Under the pieces are notes generated by a model that worked only from the letters and a program-made list of their open reading frames with translations, did not search any database and was not told where the DNA came from. Source: Polytrichum commune (Eukaryota; Streptophyta; Polytrichopsida; Polytrichales; Polytrichaceae). Taken from it: a stretch of 64,000 bases of DNA. Positions within the stretch are counted from its first letter, which is position 1. Every line of letters begins with the position of its first letter. The position numbers and the translations under genes were made by a program. Location: positions 49,283,169 through 49,347,168 of the forward strand of contig OX485806.1 of NCBI GenBank assembly GCA_950295325.1. The letters are read 5' to 3'. This document shows positions 24,165 to 35,900 of the stretch, in pieces.

Positions 24165-26707
24165 CATTGTCCGCAATGACAAAATTCGGGTAAGTTTCTC
24201 TGAACTCATTTTCTAACTCCCATGATCTTCATTCTCAAGAAACTCTTTCCATTTAACAAGAATTCTCCTGAATGACCTATTCCTGAGGTGTTGCAAATCA
24301 ACCTGCAATTTGTTTTTAGGTTTAGCCAACATCTCCCCCTCAGAAACTACTTGAGGTAAATCTGGAAGTACATGATTGGGATCGGACACATATATATTCT
24401 TAACAAACTTATGTGGAACACATTATGAATTTTCCATTCCTTAGGTATATCTAATGCATACGCCACTTGACCAATTCTCTTTAGAATTTGAAACGGACTG
24501 CAAAATCTAGGAGACAATTTTTTTGACTTCCCAGGTTTTAATCTAGAGCGTTTAGGCATTACTTTCAAAAATACCGTATGGCCAACCTCAAACTCTCTCA
24601 CACTCCTTCTCTGATCGGCATAGAATTTAAATCTCTCTTGTGCACCTTGCATGCATTGTATAGCATATTCCAATACACTATGCATCTCTTGAATCATTTG
24701 ATTCAAACTTTCAATTTTAGAGTTTGGCGTTGCTAAGAAAATCAAAGTTTCTAACCATATAATGCATAAAATGGACTCATCCCTATGTTACTATGCTCTC
24801 GTTGATTACAAACAAATTGTATCAAGTACACCCACTTATCCCAAGACTGTTATCTTTTTTCAACGTACATTCTAAGCATGTCTTCAAGACTCCTATTGGT
24901 TCTTTCAGTTTGTCCATCCATTTCCAGATGACATGCAAAACACTTACTATTTTTGTGTCCACACAATTTGAATAAAATTTTCCAAAATTCACTCACGAAT
25001 TTTCTATCTCTGTCACAAATAATCTCTCGTGGCAACCCATAATTCACAAATATTTCTTTAAAAAACAACTCAGCTATTCCCGAAGCTATAACAGTTGTAG
25101 TGGTATGTATAAATCGAGCCACCTTAGTTAGTCTATTGACGACCACAAAAATGCTATCAAAGCCTTTTTGAGTCCTAGGAAGATCCACAATGAAATTCAT
25201 AGAAATAGGCTACCACTTCCTATTAAGCACTGCCAATGGTTGCAACAACCCTGGATGTTTTACTTGCTCCACTTTGTTCGTTTGACATGACAAACACCTC
25301 TCTACATAATTTTTCACATCTCTCTTCAATCTTCGCCAAAAATAATATTTCTCTATTGCCGCATATGTTTTTTGGAACCCCATATGACCTAAGATAGGAA
25401 TATTGTGACAATCGTAAAGGATGTTATTTTTATGATGCCCCACCTCTGGAATAAAAATTCTAGACTTATAATATAAATAAATGCATCCAAAACATAGGTA
25501 GAAAATTTATCAATTTCCGCTTGAATTCTAGATTTTTTTGACAAACTCTCAAAACGAATAGAAAAAAACGCATCATCCATGTAAAATCCCTTAATGTTGT
25601 TAGGCATAGTATCTTTCACTAAAGATACTGTGTTTAAAAATGGTCTACGTGACAACGAGTCAGCTAGAACATTTTCTTTGCCCTTGACATGTTGGATCTC
25701 AAAATTGAATTCTTGCATCAAATCCATCCAATGACTTTTTCTACGATTCAGATTAGATTCACTGGTCAAATATTGTAATGAATGATGATCAATATCAATC
25801 TTAAAATCACTACCTAATAGATAGTGACGCCAAACTTCAATGCATGAATTATCGCTAACAATTATTTCTCATGAACCAGACAATTCAACTTGGCATTCCA
25901 GCTTTTTGGATTCATATGCAATTACCCTACCTTCTTGCATCAAGATAGCACCTATAGCCATATCACTGGCATCTGTGCACAAGACCAACCCGCCTTTCAA
26001 GGGATTCATGATCCTTTAGATTGGGACTCTTGTTAGAGCTTTTTTCAAAGCCTCAAAGCTTGCATGATAATTACTAGTCCAAATGATTTTTTAAATTTGC
26101 CTTTTAACAAATTCGTCATGGGAGCTGCAATCTTGGCAAAATCCCTTACATACTTTCTCATGTAAGTAGCCAACCTCAAAAAACATCTAACTTTGGTCTT
26201 ATCCTTTGGCACGGGCCACCTAACCACAATCTCGATGTTTTTGGGATCAATTGAGACACCTTCTTTACACAAAATATGTCCAGAGTATTTAATATGGGTA
26301 CAGAAAAATTGACACTTGTTTATCTTAGCATACAATTTATGTCTTCTCAAAACATCGAACACCTTCTCAAGGTGTTCGTTATGTTCCTTCTCATTTTTTT
26401 AAAATACTAATATGTCATCCATGAAAACAAGGGTGAAGACTCCCAAATATTCTCTAAATATATGTGATTCATAAATGTGGCAGGCGCATTGGTAAGTCCA
26501 AAAGACATTACCAAATATTCATAGTGACCAAAACAACTACGAAAAACTATTTTTTCAATGTCACTCTCTTTGATTCTAATTTGATATATCTAGTCCTCAA
26601 ATCAAATTTTGAATTTTTTTTTAATCCCACCCAGCTGGTCAACCAATTCATCAAATATGGGCAATGGATATTTTTTGTTGATGGTAGATTTGTTTAGACC
26701 TTATAAT
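24165..26707 (-). pseudogene. Gypsy-1 pol, C-terminal part: RT, RNase H, integrase, chromodomain
   Basis: From 26707 downwards the frames show the RT segment just after the insertion site (GLNKSTIN-type block). Next comes the RT/RNase H connection (MFDVLRRHKLYAKINKCQFF, 26362-26045). An RNase H region follows, ending in LNRRKSHWMDLMQEFNFEI (25769-25389). Then come the integrase zinc-binding HHCC region (CHNIPILGHMGF ... CLSCQTNK, 25443-25210) and an integrase core with CDRDRKFVSEFW and MDGQTERTNRSLEDML (25200-24850). The C-terminal integrase module is at 24745-24347. A chromodomain segment (LRNRSFRRILVKWKEF, then a frameshift) ends near 24165. Multiple frameshifts and stops make it non-functional. 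Confidence 0.88.
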
Positions 26708-27188
26708 CCACGTGTGGGAACACGCGAACACCAACATATCCGGATTGGCGGTTTTAAGTGCCTAATCCGGTCTGTCCGGATGACCCTAGTATCGTCCAGG
26801 GATTCTGTGAAGTGTAGGAGGTCTAGAACTTTCCGTACCTGCTTATTTCCTCTTCCTTAGCCAAATTTCCGGAAACCCTAGTTCCCGGACTTTTGGTCTT
26901 TGGGGACACTCTTAACCTTTTTCCGGAGTGTGCCTTTCCGGATTGTACCTCTAGATACTAATTATAATGCTTACTCACCCCTCTACGTCGACCCTCTAGA
27001 ATAGGTAGTTTCTTCCGGTGAAGACGTCCTTGATAAGATTGGAATCCGGAAACTCCCTCACAACTAATCCGGATTGATCAGATCCGTCTTGGCAAGTCAC
27101 ACAGAGAGATCCATATTGTTTCTTGGGACCATGGTGACCAGAGGAGTCCGGATTCCGATCGGAGATCTGACTCGACGGGATGAATGGA

Positions 27189-27648
27189 TGACCCGTACCA
27201 CTCTCCGGATTGTCCCGTCCACCGGTGATGAGGCCTTTTCGGAAGATCAGATAAGTCCGGATCCCTTCCGAACCTTTGCCTAATCTTCCCCGCGGTTGTC
27301 TCACCGGGACGTTACCCTGACGTCCGGAACAATGAGGATCTCTTCCTACTACACTCCGGAGGTGGCCTCCAACCCGGAACCCTTACTGATCCGGTCCTTC
27401 CTTTCACCTCCCGACGGATCCGTCCGGCTACCTCTACCTTGGATTCTACTCAATCTGAGCTAACTGGGCGACCCGTACCACCATCCGGATGGGTCCGCCT
27501 AAGGGCGGTGGGACCTCTTCAGAAGATCAGATCGGCGTAAGTCCGGATCCCTTCCGGATCTCACCCAATCTTCCCAGCGGCTATCCCACCTAGACGTTAC
27601 TCAACCCACCGGATTAGTGAGGTTTCCTTCCCACTACACCCAGAGATG
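27189..27648. repeat. Direct duplication of about 180 bp inside the 4.1-kb element
   Basis: The segment 27189-27365 is repeated with moderate divergence at 27467-27648 (offset about 278 bp). Shared blocks include GACCCGTACCAC, AGTCCGGATCCCTTCC and CCTTCCCACTACAC-like ends. It lies in the noncoding 3' part of the element and is dense in CCGGA motifs, which resemble the subterminal repeats seen in many DNA transposons. Confidence 0.75.
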
Positions 27649-28093
27649 ATCTACAAGGCGATAGCCGGATCTGATCCGGGTCTCCTCTCTCATGTCCTAT
27701 CCGGCACTTCTACCCCTCATGCTCTCTCTCTTCCTCCGCTAACGCTCTCCGGATCATTCACACAAACATTAACCAAGGAAAGTCAAGGAGTGAGAAGCCA
27801 AGGCATTTATTAGAGTAGGAGTAATCAAAATACAACAATGGAGAAGGAACCCTTCCCCAACTCCTTATTCAGCCTTAAGTAGAGGCCCTAAAATCCCTAA
27901 ACTGAGGGCGGCGGCCCAAGCGGCCGTCGCTAAGGAAAACCCTAACTACACCCGGTCTCCCAGATTTCCCGGATCAAGATCCGGATTTTCCGCTGACAAA
28001 CCCAAGGGAAAATTTTATTACTCATTTTCAAAAACTCCTAAGTCCTACCTGCCTACCTCTATTATGCCTAACTAAACTAGTTACTCTCCTCAA

Positions 28094-30166
28094 CTAAGAA
28101 GAGCGGTGCTTCTTCGGAGCCGATCCCTCCTTTGAGTGACTGCTTAATCCGCTGACGGCGGATGAGCCCCCTCCCGGCGATGCCTTCTGCAGCCGCGTGA
28201 GCATCCTCCTCATGTTCGGAGACGGGGCAACCTCGTCCTCCAAATCCGCTGCTCTCTCGGTCCGCGGTGTCCCGGTCCCTGGTGTTCCGGAGACTGTCCC
28301 TGGGGTTCCGGAAACTGTCCCCATCCGGAGGCTCCAGACCGGAGAAGGATCGCTTCCGGTGCCTTGCCCCGGATTCCGGCCGCCCGAGATCGAAGCCGTA
28401 TGCGGATCCCTGTTGGAGGCCGCCCTTGAGGGTGGCGGAGGAAAGGGACTGACCATTTGGCAGTCCGGAGGAGACGATGGCGAGGCGTGGGTCATAGGGG
28501 CCTTGCCCCTACTCGGAGTTGCCTCCCGATCAGAAGTCTGGTGCCGGATCGGCGTCCTAGCCCTGTCCGGAGTCCGGGATCGATCTGAATTTCGCGGAAC
28601 CGGGGACTGGCCTCTCCCGGATCGGACCGACCCGGTACTCTTCCTCCTCACCTGGGGAGACCGGACCTGTTCCGGAGCCCTCCCGGAACTAGTCGGCTGC
28701 GAGCCGCCTCCCGGCTGGCTGGGTCTTGCAGACGTCGGCGGATTCTGCACCAGGGCCACTTCACCAATTACCTCATAGAGGGTTCCGGTTGGTGACCCAG
28801 GTGGACCCGGATAGAGTACCCGCTGGGGTGTTCCGCTTGGTGGAACCACCCTCTGGATTTCTGCCAGGAGGTCCTTCATCGTCCGTGAGTACTTCACGAG
28901 GATGGGAAGGATCTGCTTGGCGGAAGCGAGCTCTCCAGAATCCATCATCCGGTCGTAGAGGTGCACCTTGTTGACGATCTCTGCCGGATGCCCCACCAGC
29001 TCCCGGATCCGGCTGAAGAGCACTGCCTGCTCTGCGTGGTACTTCCGGATCTCTTCGCTCTTCTGACTCAGCTCCTGAGTCATGGCCGCTACCTGCGCGA
29101 TGAGATGGGCGTTCTCCGTCTTGGCCTGCTCCAGCTCCTTCATGTCCGCCCTCTTTGCCAACTCTCGAAGAATATTTCCGGGCCCGCAGTCGTCCATAGC
29201 CTAGTTCGCCCCTCGGACGATGTGTTCCATCCGGTAGTACTGGTTTTGCAGGTCCTCCATCCCTTCCTGGACCCGTTTGAAGGGATTCTCCGGAAAGTCC
29301 CAAGCGGATAGATCCACATTCCGCCATGTGGTCTCCCGGCTGGGTCCGGGTTCCGGATGATGATGAGGAAGAGGAGGAGAGAGTGGCCTCGAGATGGTGG
29401 GCGGCGGGCTCCCGGGTGAGGAGGGAGGTGCTTCCGGAATGATTGGGTCGCTGGAAGTCTCCGTCTCGAGGTCTCCGGGTTCCAGGAGTAGCTTGTAGGT
29501 GACCTCGTTCGCCGCTATCGTTAGCAGGTCCTCCTCCTCCGCTAAGATGCAGTCGAAATGCTGGTAGAGGTGCAAAATGAAGGGGAAGAGAAAGGAGGGT
29601 TTCCGGCCGATGTGGGGGAGGACCCGTCCGACTATCTCCTAGATGATCAGGCCCCAATTCACCGGCCGGACTCCGGACATTGCACCAAACAGTGTGTTAG
29701 CCATGGTGAGGCTAATCCGCTTCGGCTTGTCCGGATTGAGAATGGGCAAGAGAAACTCTAACACTCTCCGCTCCCTAAGATTCCGGCAGTTCCCAGGGTG
29801 GAATCCGTCCTTTGGATCCGCGTCCCCTCTGAACTTTCCGGCGAACAGGCCGTCGCGGCGGCCGGCCCACCCTTTTGAAATCCCCCTGGGAAACCCGTAG
29901 ACCCTGTTCCAGGTATCCGGAGTCCAATTTTCCGGATCCCTTCTCTTTGTGCCTAGCCACTGATTGCCTCTCTCGAACTTAAACTCACGGAGGGTATCTT
30001 CCACTCTGAGGTTCCAGGGTTTAGAGAGCAGCCCCGCGCAGCCCATGACCTGGAGATCTTCCGCGAGCTCCTGCAGCTCCCTATCATCCCTCGGAATTGT
30101 AGGGGTGAGGGTTTTGAGCGGAATCGGGATGGGTTCCCTCTGATCCTCTTCCCGCGCTTCCGGCAT
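28094..30166 (-). pseudogene. Single long frame of the 4.1-kb element, interrupted by two in-frame TAG codons
   Basis: One continuous frame of 690 sense-plus-stop codons runs from ATG 30166 to a stop at 28094, broken only by TAG at 29639-29641 and 29198-29200. Part 1 (175 residues) is basic/aromatic with a WAGRRDGLFAGKF block and a VRPVNWGLII end. Translation past the first TAG continues sensibly with GRKPSFLFPFILHLYQHFD. The middle (to 29201) is proline-rich. Part 3 (367 residues from ATG 29197, directly after the second TAG) starts with a coiled coil (about residues 15-70). It then becomes a long Ser/Pro/Arg-rich tail. The architecture recalls plant mobile-element structural proteins (gag-like or 'plant transposon protein'), but I cannot name the family. 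Both stops could derive from CAG by C-to-T change; programmed readthrough is the alternative. Confidence 0.7.
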
Positions 30167-30403
30167 TTTCCTCCCTTTCTAACTTTCCGGCTTGCACACT
30201 CCCTCTCTCTCTCTCTTCCGGATTCCCTCTCTTCCGTCTAACTGCTACAGAGTCCCGGCAAACCAACTGCCGGTGACTGAAAAGTGCTAAGTCCCAGCAA
30301 TCCAACTCCTGGCGGCTCGAAATGACAACAACCTCACCACTCGTTCTCTCAGCAATTTTGTCTTTCGTGAATCAGAAAAAAGTGGGAAGGAGAAGGAAGG
30401 GAC

Positions 30404-30413
30404 CCTTAAATAT
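30404..30413 (-). promoter_or_regulatory. TATA-like box of the 4.1-kb element
   Basis: Minus-strand ATATTTAAGGG lies about 240 bp upstream of the ATG at 30166, inside the element and downstream (in its orientation) of its 5' end. This suggests it carries its own RNA polymerase II promoter. Confidence 0.4.
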
Positions 30414-30802
30414 CCCTCCTCCCTCTTCCTTCCCCTGTTACCGTTTGGCTTAACGGAAAACGGTTATAACCGTTTTTCGACGGTCCTCCCCCAACCGTCA
30501 TAAACCCGTTGTAACCGCTACTTCCGGTCCGTTGGGTAATCTTGGCGCGTCCGTTACTTGGTCCGGACCAATGGTTCGGACGATGATTACACGGTCCGCC
30601 CATCCAAATTGACGGACCGGTCATAGTACTTATTTTTAGTCGTTTTATCGCACAAGGCGGAGTTAGAATACCCTATTTCCTAGTACAAGTAATTTTATCC
30701 TAAGAGACCCTATTATCTTCAGATAAGCAAGGTAAAATACGGAAATGGAATCCGTATTTCCGTATTTCCGTCTTTCCGTCGAATTTGGACTCCCACACCA
30801 CG

Positions 30803-31464
30803 CATAATCTCAAACTACCATGTTTTTTCTTGAAATAATATAGGAGCATCCCATGTAGATGTGCCTAGGTCTAATGTATCCCTTTTTCAAGAAATATTTT
30901 AATTGAGTTTCCAATTCAACATTCTTTTTTTTTAAATATCTATAGGGTGTCTTGGCTATCAGTGCCACCCCAGGTACCAATTCAATAGCATGATCTACCT
31001 CCCTTTGAGGTGGCATCCCTGGCAACTCATCATGAAAATTATCCTGATAATTCGCAAGAAATGCCTCAACATTTATAGGTTCTTTGCAAACTGGTTCAGA
31101 CTCATCTAAAATCTTACAAATATCAATTGCAAAAACTTTTTGTTTCTTTCTCAAACACCTTTTTATTTGTGTAGCAGAAAGTAAAGGTATTTTAGGTAAA
31201 ACTCTCGTATTTTTTATTGTGAAAGGTTTGCCGTCACATAGCTTGCCATGAACCTCCCCATGTTTGCAAGCAATCCATGTGTCCACATCATTGAACCACG
31301 ACATTCCTAATATAACGTCGTACTGACTTCTTGTCCAAACTTCAAATTTTGCAATGATTTGTGTTTCTTGCAATATCACAAGATGTCCAACAATCAACAC
31401 TCAATTGGGTTTGACTCATCATTGGATAAGAAAACCTTACAAGGTTCAGTTTTAGACACTGGCA
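30803..31464 (-). pseudogene. Gypsy-1 protease C-terminus and RT N-terminus
   Basis: A mostly open frame (31400-30810) contains a YDVILGMSWF block (protease end). There is a linker, then an RT start with NVELETQLKYFLKKGYIRP and an SYIISRK block. It is cut at 30803 by the 4.1-kb element and at 31464 by the copia element. The remaining protease half lies beyond the copia insertion at 37203 and the RT continues at 26707. Confidence 0.85.
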
Positions 31465-31469
31465 GTCCT

Positions 31470-31661
31470 TATTGGAAGATAGTGTTAGGTTGCATCGGTG
31501 ACATTGTCCCATATGGGTTGTCTACGCTGGTCCTAACCCATACATATAAATAAAGGCATAAGGGGAGGAGCTAATCACTCTCTCCATTGTATGCAATCCT
31601 TGTGTGTTGTGTTCTACCTTTCTACGCTGATGTCTTTGCTTTCTCCTCTCATTTCCCAATA
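31470..31661 (+). repeat. Copia 5' LTR
   Basis: 192 bp with ends TATTGG...CCAATA, which form a 6-bp inverted repeat. It lacks the usual TG...CA ends. Identical to the 3' LTR. It holds a TATAAATAAA box. Confidence 0.97.
31543..31554 (+). promoter_or_regulatory. TATA box in the copia LTR
   Basis: CATATAAATAAA sits about 75 bp into the LTR and is conserved in the relic LTR at 4948-5138. The same box is in the 3' LTR. It is a likely core promoter for the genomic transcript. Confidence 0.65.
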
Positions 31662-31675
31662 GGTTATGGGCCCAC
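31662..31675 (+). other. Copia primer-binding site complementary to the anticodon arm of initiator tRNA-Met
   Basis: GGTTATGGGCCCAC starts directly after the LTR. It is the exact complement of the plant initiator tRNA-Met anticodon loop region (GTGGGCCCATAACC, containing the CAT anticodon). It does not match the tRNA 3' end. This is the half-tRNA priming arrangement known for Drosophila copia and yeast Ty5. Confidence 0.88.
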
Positions 31676-31903
31676 TTTGCTTTAGAGCTTAGAGATCAAC
31701 TTAGGAGGAGGTGGGAGAGAGCCGGATCTGATCGGAGGCGATTTGGAGGTGTTTCAAGCTTTTGGTGGAGTTTTGGAGTTTTGGAGCACTTTTGGAGCGC
31801 CTTGGAGCATTCTTGGACACTTGGACCAGCGTGGAGGACACCTTAGGTTGAGGTTCATTGTATCTTGAGTGTTTACGTGAGATCGATTCGCATTTTGAGG
31901 GTT

Positions 31904-32838
31904 TGAGGTGATTAGAGTTCCAAAAGGCTTAGTTGTGGCTTTTTGATGGTTATATAGTTATTTGGCTTAGTTTTGGAGTGGAAAGGTGCTGACTTGAGAG
32001 ATCCATCCATTTAAAACTAACTTGGAGGTGTTTTGAGTTCCAAAAGGCTTAGTTGTGGCCTTTTGATGGTTATGTAGTTATTAAGCTTAGTTTTGGAGTG
32101 GAAAGGTGCTGACTTGAGAGATCCATCCATTCAAAACTAACTTTGAGGTGTTTTGAGTTCCAAAAGGCTTAGTTGTGGCTTTTTGATGGTTATGTAGTTA
32201 TTACGCTTAGTTTTGGAGTGGAGAGGTGCTGACTTGAGAGATCCATCCATTCAAAACTAACTTGGAGGTGTTTTGAGTTCCAAAAGGCTTAGTTTTGGCT
32301 TTTTGATGGTTATGTAGTTATTTGGCTTAGTTTTGGAGTGGAAAGGTGCTGACTTGAGAGATCCATCCATTCTATGCTTACTTTGAGGTGTTTTGAGTTC
32401 CAAAAGGCTTAGTTGTGGTTTTTTGATGGTTATATAGTTATTAAGGTTAGTTTTGGAGTGGAAAGGTGCTGACTTGAGGGATCCATCCATTCAAAACTAA
32501 CTTTGAGGTGTTTTGAGTTCCAAAAGGCTTAGTTGTGGCCTTTTGATGGTTATGTAGTTATTTGGCTTAGTTTTGGAGTGGAAAGGTGGTGACTTGAGAG
32601 ATCCATCCATTCAAAACTAACTTTGAGGTGTTTTGGGTTCCAAAAGGCTTAGTTGTGGTTTTTTGATGGTTATGTAGTTATTTGGCTTAGTTTTGGAGTG
32701 GAAAGGTGGTGACTTGAGAGATCCATCCATTCAAAACTAACTTTGAGGTGTTTTGGGTTCCAAAAGGCTTAGTTTTGGCTTTTTGATGGTTATACAGTTA
32801 TTTGGCTTAGTTTTGGAGTGGAAAGGTGCTGACTTGAG
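31904..32838 (+). repeat. 120-bp tandem array in the copia leader, about 7.8 units
   Basis: Eight blocks of exactly 120 bp share GAGTTCCAAAAGGCTTAG, TTTTGATGGTTAT, TTTTGGAGTGGA and GACTTGAGAGATCCATCCAT with a few substitutions each. The array lies between the primer site and the gag start codon, so it is in the untranslated leader of the genomic RNA. Minus-strand frames across it are by-products. Confidence 0.97.
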
Positions 32839-32953
32839 TGTGTGAGAACCTTGAATTAATTCCAAAGTTTAAAATCAAATTCTAAATTTTTTCGAGGGTT
32901 TTTTAGCCCTCGTGGTACATTAAGTGAGTGGGAGCTTGCATTTGAGTTGCAAA

Positions 32954-35900
32954 ATGGCTTCTAGTGAGGGCGATGGCCACATCACTCTCGACAAGTTTGG
33001 CGGCGACAACTTCAACCTCTACAAGTTCAAGTTGGAGATGGTGATGTCCACCAAAGACCTTTGGGAGATCGTGGAGGGTTCGGAGTTGCCGCCACCGTCC
33101 ACGGCGAGCGACGAGGTCAAGAAGGCGTACGAGCGTCGATGCAAGAAAGCCTTCGCCATCATTGCCACGAGCTTGGTGGACAAGGAGTTGGCGCACATCA
33201 AAGGGTGTAAAGGACCGGCGGAAGCGTGGAAGACGTTGTGCAACATCCACGAAACCAAAAGCTTGTCCAACATCTTGTTCATTAGGCGCAAGTTTTTCAC
33301 CATCAAGATGGACGAAGGCGCCGACATCCTCGACCACATCAACAAGGTAAAATCTCTCGCCGACCAACTCACATGCTTGGAGGTGCCAATGAAGGACGAG
33401 GATATGGTCATGACCTTGCTCGATAGCCTACCGCCTTCATTCGACCATTTGATCACGGCGTTGGAGACGCGCCCCATGAAGGAGCTCACGTTGGATTTCA
33501 TCACCGCACGTCTCATGCACGAGGTGTCCAAGAGGAAGGAGAAGGAGCCTCAAGGAGACGATGCGGCCATGTTGTCCCGCCAACCTCGCACGTTCGACAA
33601 CAACGAGAGGCGAGGCGACGGCCCGAGGTGCTACAATTGTGGTAAGTTGGGCCACCTCGCTCGCAATTGTCGATTGAAACGCAAGGTGAATGCCAACGTC
33701 GCGAGGTCGAGCGATGATTTTGCATTTGTTGTGAGAGATGGGGCGTCTAAAACCTCCACCACCAGATGGATAGTTGATTCGGGGGCCTCGAACCACATGA
33801 CACCGCATAAGCAATTTTTCGACACGTACGAATCCATTTCGGGCCGTAAAGTGTTTATGGGTGACAATGGCATCGTAGAGGTCCTAGGCAAAGGCTCCAT
33901 CCTAGTGGAAACACGTGTGAAGGGTCGTGCACGGAGCATTAGAATGCACGACGTGCTTCACGTGCCCGACTTGCATTCCAACTTGCTTTCGGTGAGCAAA
34001 CTCATATCGCGGGGTTTGAAAGTGCATTTCAACTCGTTGGGATGCGTGGTGAGGGCGAGCAACGGCGAGATGTTGGCCGTGGCGTCGTTGGAGTCCAATT
34101 TGTACCAATTGGACACGAAGGTGATGCATGAGGCCGAAACGAGTTCTTTGGCGCATTCGGAGGCCAACTCGCATCCTTTGGAGCTTTGGCACAAGAGGTT
34201 GGGGCATCTCAACGCCAATAGCGTGAAATCGCTCCAAACCATGGTGAGCGGCATGGACGTGCAAGCGGTGCCCAACGACGTGCATTCGTTCGCGTGCGAA
34301 GGATGCGTCCAAGGCAAGCAAGCGAGGCGTCCGTTTCCCACGGAGGGAGGCACCTGCGCCACCAAGATCTTGGAGCTCGTGCATTCCGACGTGTGCGGGC
34401 CGATGAAAACGCCGTCCATCGGAGGGGCAAGGTATTTTCTCACCTTCATTGACAATTTTTCGCGCAAGATTTGGGTGTATGTGCTCAAATCCAAGAGCGA
34501 GGTGTTGGCAAGGTTCAAAGAATGGAAAACCTTGGTGGAGAGGCAATCGGAACACGTAGTGAAGGTCCTTAGGACGGATAACGGCGGGGAATACATTTCT
34601 AAGGCATTCGACGATTTTTTAAGCAAACATGGCATCGCACGCCAAAATTCTTCACCTTACACGCCGCAACAAAACGGGGTGGCCGAACGGGCCAATCGCA
34701 CCATCGTGGAGATGGCGCGGTCCATGATTCATGCCCAACGCCTCGGCCACGAATTTTGGGCGGAGGCGGTGTGCAATGTGGTGTACGTGCGCAACCGGTG
34801 TCCCACGAAGGCCGTGGAAGGTAAGACGCCCGAGGAAGCGTGGAGCGGGAGGATGCCGCACGTGTTCCACATGCGCGTGTTCAGTTGCGTGGCTTATGCG
34901 AAGGTGCCGGATCAACGACGGACGAAGTTGGACGCGAAGGGTGTCAAGTGTTTGTTCCTCGGATATTGCGAAGGCACGAAGGCGTACCGGCTCATTTGCT
35001 TGGAGACGAAGAAAATCATCAAGAGTCCGGACGTGGTGTTTTTCGAGGACAAAACGCATTTGGAGGATTGTCCAAGTGGGAGCATTGACAAAACACCGGC
35101 GGTCAAGGTGGACATATCCGCCAAATCGGACGTGGACGAGTCGGAGGCCAACGGCGACGATCCTTTGGAGGACCTCGACATCGAGGAGGAGGAGGAGGAT
35201 GCGGAGGCCAACATTCCGGCCACGAAATCCACTCGTAGCGCGGAGGCATCGAAACTTGACAACGGTAAGAAACCCGCAACCAAAGCACCTCCACCACCGC
35301 AACATAGCAATGAAACCATGGGCCATTCTAGGTATCCGGATAGGGCACGCAAACCGCTCGGGGAATGGTGGAAGAACCACATTCCGCCGCCCCAAGACAA
35401 AGAGCATGCAAACATGGCAACCATCGGGGAACCTAGAAATGTGAGAGAGGCCATTCAATCGAGTGATACGAGCGAGTGGGAGTTGGCTATGCAAGAAGAG
35501 TTCGAATCTCTCATTGCCAATGGCACGTGGGAGTTAACTCCGTTGCTGAAGGGCCGCAAGGCCGTGAAGTGCAAATGGGTGTTTAAAACGAAAAAAGATG
35601 CGAGAGGCGTGGTGGTTCGTTTCAAAGCAAGGTTAGTAGCAAAGGGGTGCTCGCAAGTGGAAGGCATAGACTTTAGCGAAACCTTTGCACCGGTGGCCAA
35701 ATTCAACACCATTCGAGTCATACTCGCATTGGCGGCGGCCATGGGCTTGGAGATACATCAAATGGACGTGAAGACCGCATTCTTGAACGGCGAATTGGAC
35801 GTGGTGATCTACATGGAGCAACCGGAGGGGTTCGTGCAAAAAGGCCGAGAGCATCTCGTATGCAAGTTGAGGAAAACGCTCTACGGATTGAAGCAATCCG

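Larger units (their letters stand above)
26713..30797 (-). mobile_element. Unclassified 4.1-kb element with TGTGGGA/TCCCACA ends and a CCACG target duplication
   Basis: The element is bounded by inverted 7-bp ends TGTGGGA...TCCCACA and flanked by CCACG on both sides (26708-26712 and 30798-30802). Taking out the element plus one CCACG restores an uninterrupted RT frame in the surrounding Gypsy-1, which fixes the ends and the 5-bp duplication. A 5-bp duplication with TG/CA ends is typical of integrase-type LTR elements, yet no direct long terminal repeats exist: neither end sequence recurs inside. It is GC-rich, full of TCCGGA/CCGGAT motifs, and carries one long minus-strand reading frame with an upstream TATA-like box. 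No transposase or RT is recognised, so it is probably nonautonomous. Confidence 0.85.

Noticed and set aside
28197-29657. Frames of 193 (plus) and 294 (minus) codons in the 4.1-kb element
   Set aside because: They overlap the 690-codon minus frame, which has a proper ATG, a coiled coil and coherent text. The others are GC-rich by-products.
32257-32490. Repeated peptide on the minus strand of the copia leader array
   Set aside because: A consequence of the 120-bp period being divisible by three; it lies in an untranslated leader on the opposite strand.
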